In this document: positions 61,363 to 64,000 of the stretch, one piece after another
Numbering within the stretch: position 1 is the stretch's first letter
How the letters are laid out: every line of letters starts with the position of its first letter
NCBI RefSeq assembly: GCF_000023445.1
Contig: NC_012881.1
Location: forward strand, 1,617,501 to 1,681,500
Origin: Maridesulfovibrio salexigens DSM 2638
GTDB lineage: Bacteria > Desulfobacterota > Desulfovibrionia > Desulfovibrionales > Desulfovibrionaceae
Reading direction: 5' to 3'
DNA: 64,000 nucleotides
The notes under the pieces: generated by a model
Seen by the model: only the letters and a program-made list of their open reading frames with translations
Told to the model about the DNA's origin: nothing
Databases searched by the model: none
Position numbers and translations under genes: made by a program

Positions 61363-63206
61363 TAGCTGCTCCTTTTCCGGGCTTTAATATCTTTAGTCAG
61401 CTGCAGGCAGAGCATACAGCCGGAACAAAGGATTTCGTTAATTTCTACGCCTTCCGCAGTTTTTTCAAATGCGGGGCAGGCAAGCTCTTCCATTACCTTA
61501 AGCACTTCTTCAGTCTGATTAACTACGTAAGCAGTCTGTCCGGGGGCTTTTTTAAGGGTTCTGCGGGCGAAGAGAGGACATGGGGCCTTAGCGATAAGGA
61601 CACGCACGCCTTTCATGGCCTTCAGATCTTCAAGGTCTTTGGTAAGGGCTTTTTGGTTCAACGGATTCACGGTGCGGATTTCGTTAACGCCGCAACCCTT
61701 GACAATGGACTCGATGTCAACCTGCGCAGGGTTGGAACCCAGTGCGGTGGTTTCAACGCCGGGGTGGGGCTGGTGCCCGGTCATGGCGGTGGTGGAGTTG
61801 TCAAGAACGACCAGCAGGATGTCGTGCTGGTTGAATACTGCGTTAACCAGACCGGTGATGCCGGAATGGAAGAAAGTGGAGTCACCGATAAAGCCGACTA
61901 CGGTCTGTCCTGCGGCTCTTGCTGCTCCGGAACCTGCGGAGATGGAGGAACCCATGCAAAGCAGGAAGTCAGCAGCGTTGAGCGGAGGCAGAATACCGAG
62001 GGTGTAACAACCGATATCAGAAGAACATACAGCATCAGGACCGAATACCTTTTTAACTGCGTAGTAGGCGGCACGGTGTGTACAGCCTGCACAGAGGTTC
62101 GGCGGACGCATGGGCAGTCCTTCTTCTGCGGGACAGCTTTCGATCTTTTCGGCTTCCATACCCAGAACTTCGCGGATAATCGCGGTGATGTTCAGGGTGG
62201 AGTATTCGTCATTCAGCGGCAGCAGTGCGTTATCTTTACCGATTACTTCTACTGCAATAGAGTTCTTCTGGGCCAGAATCCTGATTTCATTTTCAAGGAA
62301 AGGCTCAAGCTCTTCGAGGACAACAACTTTTTCTACGGAAGAGATAAAGTCGGTAATCATCTTGGTGGGCAGCGGATAAGTGAAGCCCAACTCAAGGATT
62401 TTAAATTTATCGGCAAGGCCGGTATCAGCCAGTGCATCTGCGAGATAAGCTCTACAGATACCGGAAGCTACAATACCGATTTTTCCGTTGCCGGAAATTT
62501 TGTTGTACTTGGAGGTTTCTGCCATTTCACGCAGCTTTTCTAGCTTTTCAAGAAGATCTACGTGCATTCTGCGGGCAAAAGCCGGGATTGGTACGAACTG
62601 AGCGGGATTCTTTTTGAATCCTTCAGCAGGAGCAAGCTTGGCGATATCACCGTATTCAACCGGACCGCGAAGATGGTTGACTCGGGTGGTGGTGCGAAGC
62701 AGGAACGGAGCAGACATCTCGCGGGACATATTCAGCGCATCGCGGGTCATATCCTTGGCTTCCTGAGCTGTGGAAGGCTCGAAGCAGGGCATACCGGCAA
62801 GGCGTGCGTAGTAGCGGTTGTCCTGTTCGTTCTGGCTTGAGTGGCATCCGGGGTCGTCTGCGGAAAGCAGTACCATACCGCCGGGGGTGCCGGTGTAAGC
62901 CAGAGTCATGAGCGGGTCGGCAGCAACGTTTACGCCGACATGCTTCATAGTGGTCAGGGTCATTGCACCTGCGAGAGTGGCACCACCGCCAACTTCAAGT
63001 GCGACCTTTTCATTAACCGAGTATTCAAAAGTGAAGTCGCCTTCAGGAGAAAGGCGGAAGAAAGTGTCCGGAACTTCGGAGGAGGGGGTGCCGGGGTAGC
63101 ATGTAACTACCTGGATACCGGCTTCAATTGCGCCTCTGACAATGGCTTCATTGCCGAGAAGCAGCTTTTTCATGCCCGGACTGTCCTTGAGAAGTGGGTG
63201 AGCCAT
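61362..63206 (-). CDS. iorA: Indolepyruvate:ferredoxin oxidoreductase, alpha subunit
   Basis: A 614-residue fused alpha/beta subunit. N-terminal half: LLGNEAIVRGAIEAGIQVV, CYPGTPSSEVPDTF. Thiamine-diphosphate half: CAGCTHRAAYYAVK, GDSTFFHSGITGLVNAVFN and DNSTTAMTGHQPHPG. At the C-terminus only four Cys are seen (ACPAF and CSGCMLC), so at most one [4Fe-4S] cluster, whereas classic IorA has two. AGGAG precedes the ATG. A structured leader of 150 bases lies before it. Confidence 0.94.
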   Translation of the reverse strand: MAHPLLKDSPGMKKLLLGNEAIVRGAIEAGIQVVTCYPGTPSSEVPDTFFRLSPEGDFTFEYSVNEKVALEVGGGATLAGAMTLTTMKHVGVNVAADPLMTLAYTGTPGGMVLLSADDPGCHSSQNEQDNRYYARLAGMPCFEPSTAQEAKDMTRDALNMSREMSAPFLLRTTTRVNHLRGPVEYGDIAKLAPAEGFKKNPAQFVPIPAFARRMHVDLLEKLEKLREMAETSKYNKISGNGKIGIVASGICRAYLADALADTGLADKFKILELGFTYPLPTKMITDFISSVEKVVVLEELEPFLENEIRILAQKNSIAVEVIGKDNALLPLNDEYSTLNITAIIREVLGMEAEKIESCPAEEGLPMRPPNLCAGCTHRAAYYAVKKVFGPDAVCSSDIGCYTLGILPPLNAADFLLCMGSSISAGSGAARAAGQTVVGFIGDSTFFHSGITGLVNAVFNQHDILLVVLDNSTTAMTGHQPHPGVETTALGSNPAQVDIESIVKGCGVNEIRTVNPLNQKALTKDLEDLKAMKGVRVLIAKAPCPLFARRTLKKAPGQTAYVVNQTEEVLKVMEELACPAFEKTAEGVEINEILCSGCMLCLQLTKDIKARKRSS

Positions 63207-63359
63207 GAATGTGCTCCTTAGGTCATGGGGTTAACAGAATGTTCACAAACGCACGACTGGTTAGTCTCAGCGGGGATCCGGCCCCTATGGTTAATGCCGG
63301 AGCCCCGTTCTGCGGCTTATCGTGTACCGTCGTACACTTATGATCAGCCTGTGTTAAAT
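63207..63359 (-). promoter_or_regulatory. Structured region upstream of iorA
   Basis: Two hairpins are seen: GTGTAC-CGTC-GTACAC (63322-63337) and CGGGGATCCGG / CCGGAGCCCCG (63271-63281 and 63297-63307, one mismatch). Neither has a T run on the minus strand, so they are not ordinary terminators. They may be a leader structure of iorA or a factor-dependent terminator for the gene before. Confidence 0.4.
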
Positions 63360-64000
63360 TTAGATTTTAGCCTTGAGCTCTTTGATTTTGAACTCAAAGA
63401 AAGAAGCTTCCTGAGGAGAACTGGTCAGCAATGCCTGATAAGCCTGAATTGCAACCTGAGCGTTGCCGGCTTTCTCTGCTGCTTCACCAAGCAGTCTGTT
63501 GATGGAAGATGCGTAAGATGCACCTGCGCTCTCTTTCATTTTCTGAAGAACGGTAACTGCTTCACCTGCTTTGTTCTCAAGCATCAGGCATTTAGCCTGT
63601 CCGAGAGCAGCAACAGGTGCCATCTCGGGAGAAGTTTTGGCAATAGCAGCCCATACTGCTTTAGCATCGGCATAACTACCTGCGTCCATCCATGCCTTGG
63701 CGAGGGCAAGTTGCACTGCGGGCTTCATGGATGCGGGAACATCTTTTTCAAAAGCAGACAGTTCTTCAGCCTGTTTTGCTCCGCTGTACTTGATCAGGAT
63801 AGTTCCCATTTCGCTTTGGGCTTTGATCAGTTTCTGCTGGTTCATGTATTTGAACCCGGAGACGCCACCGGCGATAAGAATAATAGCCGCAACCCCGGCT
63901 GCAATCATCTTTCCGTTCTTAATAATGTAGTCAAGGATAGGGTGCAGGGTGTCGGGGGTGGATTCGTGAACCTGATTCAGAATGTCCTGTGTGTTGTTTT
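63360..64000 (-). CDS. Membrane-anchored TPR-like protein (N-terminus beyond the window)
   Basis: The minus-strand frame is open to the window edge, so the start is off the window and about 213 residues are visible. After about 30 cytoplasmic residues (QDILNQVHESTPDTLHPIL) one helix follows (AAGVAAIILIAGGVSGF), then alanine-rich helical repeats like tetratricopeptide repeats (LALAKAWMDAGSYADAKAVW, LLGEAAEKAGNAQVAIQAYQ). The plan matches YfgM/TPR_21-type proteins that assist membrane or periplasmic protein folding. A GTG/ATG at 63908 inside the frame is unlikely to be the true start, as the conserved-looking frame goes on. Confidence 0.75.
   Translation of the reverse strand, partial: NNTQDILNQVHESTPDTLHPILDYIIKNGKMIAAGVAAIILIAGGVSGFKYMNQQKLIKAQSEMGTILIKYSGAKQAEELSAFEKDVPASMKPAVQLALAKAWMDAGSYADAKAVWAAIAKTSPEMAPVAALGQAKCLMLENKAGEAVTVLQKMKESAGASYASSINRLLGEAAEKAGNAQVAIQAYQALLTSSPQEASFFEFKIKELKAKI

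Overview
The window reads as a chromosomal segment of a marine, anaerobic sulfate reducer of the Desulfovibrionaceae, most like Maridesulfovibrio / Desulfovibrio salexigens. This is an inference. It rests on a complex I operon without an NADH module, ferredoxin-dependent 2-oxoacid oxidoreductases (KOR and IOR), FeoAB iron uptake, many PAS/GGDEF/EAL proteins and a mid-range GC content. No rRNA, tRNA, CRISPR array, transposase or integrase was seen.

Layout. 1-9.0 kb: minus-strand genes for a phosphotransacylase (cut by the edge), the acetolactate synthase regulatory subunit, a PAS-GAF-GGDEF-EAL protein, a transglutaminase-like lipoprotein, an IscA/HesB-like protein, an AraC regulator with a cupin gene, and OsmC. 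9.1-12.0 kb: a cysteine-cluster protein, GtrA, and a REC-PAS-GGDEF response regulator on the plus strand. 12.5-24.1 kb: a 13-gene plus-strand operon for a complex I-like enzyme (nuoA, B, C, D, H, I, J, K, two MrpD/NuoL-like subunits flanking a small membrane protein, nuoM, nuoN), with no nuoE, F or G. 24.1-25.5 kb: an AT-rich orphan membrane-protein gene bracketed by two copies of the nuoN 3' end. 25.5-28.9 kb: feoB, feoA and a histidine-rich exported protein, with several Fur-box-like sites and a possible small RNA. 29-34.2 kb: a nuclease-fold protein with a lost active site, a hydrolase, a lipoprotein, an acyltransferase, and a sodium:solute symporter with a small partner subunit behind a possible attenuator. 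34.7-40.4 kb: glutamate dehydrogenase, a REC/PEP-synthase-like fusion and two STAS proteins. 40.4-44.7 kb: an RND efflux pump and its adaptor. 44.9-52.1 kb: a FakA-FakB fusion, a polar amino-acid ABC transporter, DeoC and CbiC. 52.2-55.0 kb: a membrane GGDEF-EAL protein. 55.4-58.4 kb: korDABC. 58.4-64 kb: a lipoprotein, a GAF/sigma-54 activator, iorBA and a TPR-like membrane protein cut by the edge.

How it fits together. KOR and IOR oxidise 2-oxoacids from amino acids and carbon metabolism and reduce ferredoxin. The NADH-module-free complex I could use such a low-potential donor to reduce quinone and pump ions. Glutamate dehydrogenase, the amino-acid ABC transporter and the symporter supply nitrogen and carbon substrates. 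Three c-di-GMP enzymes, two STAS proteins and the REC/PEP-synthase-like protein point to a strong signalling layer.

The most unusual structure is the 1.38-kb insertion at the 3' end of nuoN. The two nuoN ends differ by about 10 of 132 bases, yet all changes within the coding part are synonymous, and even the stop codon is changed but kept. This is the signature of an integrating element that brings its own replacement gene end, but here only one unknown gene lies between the repeats.
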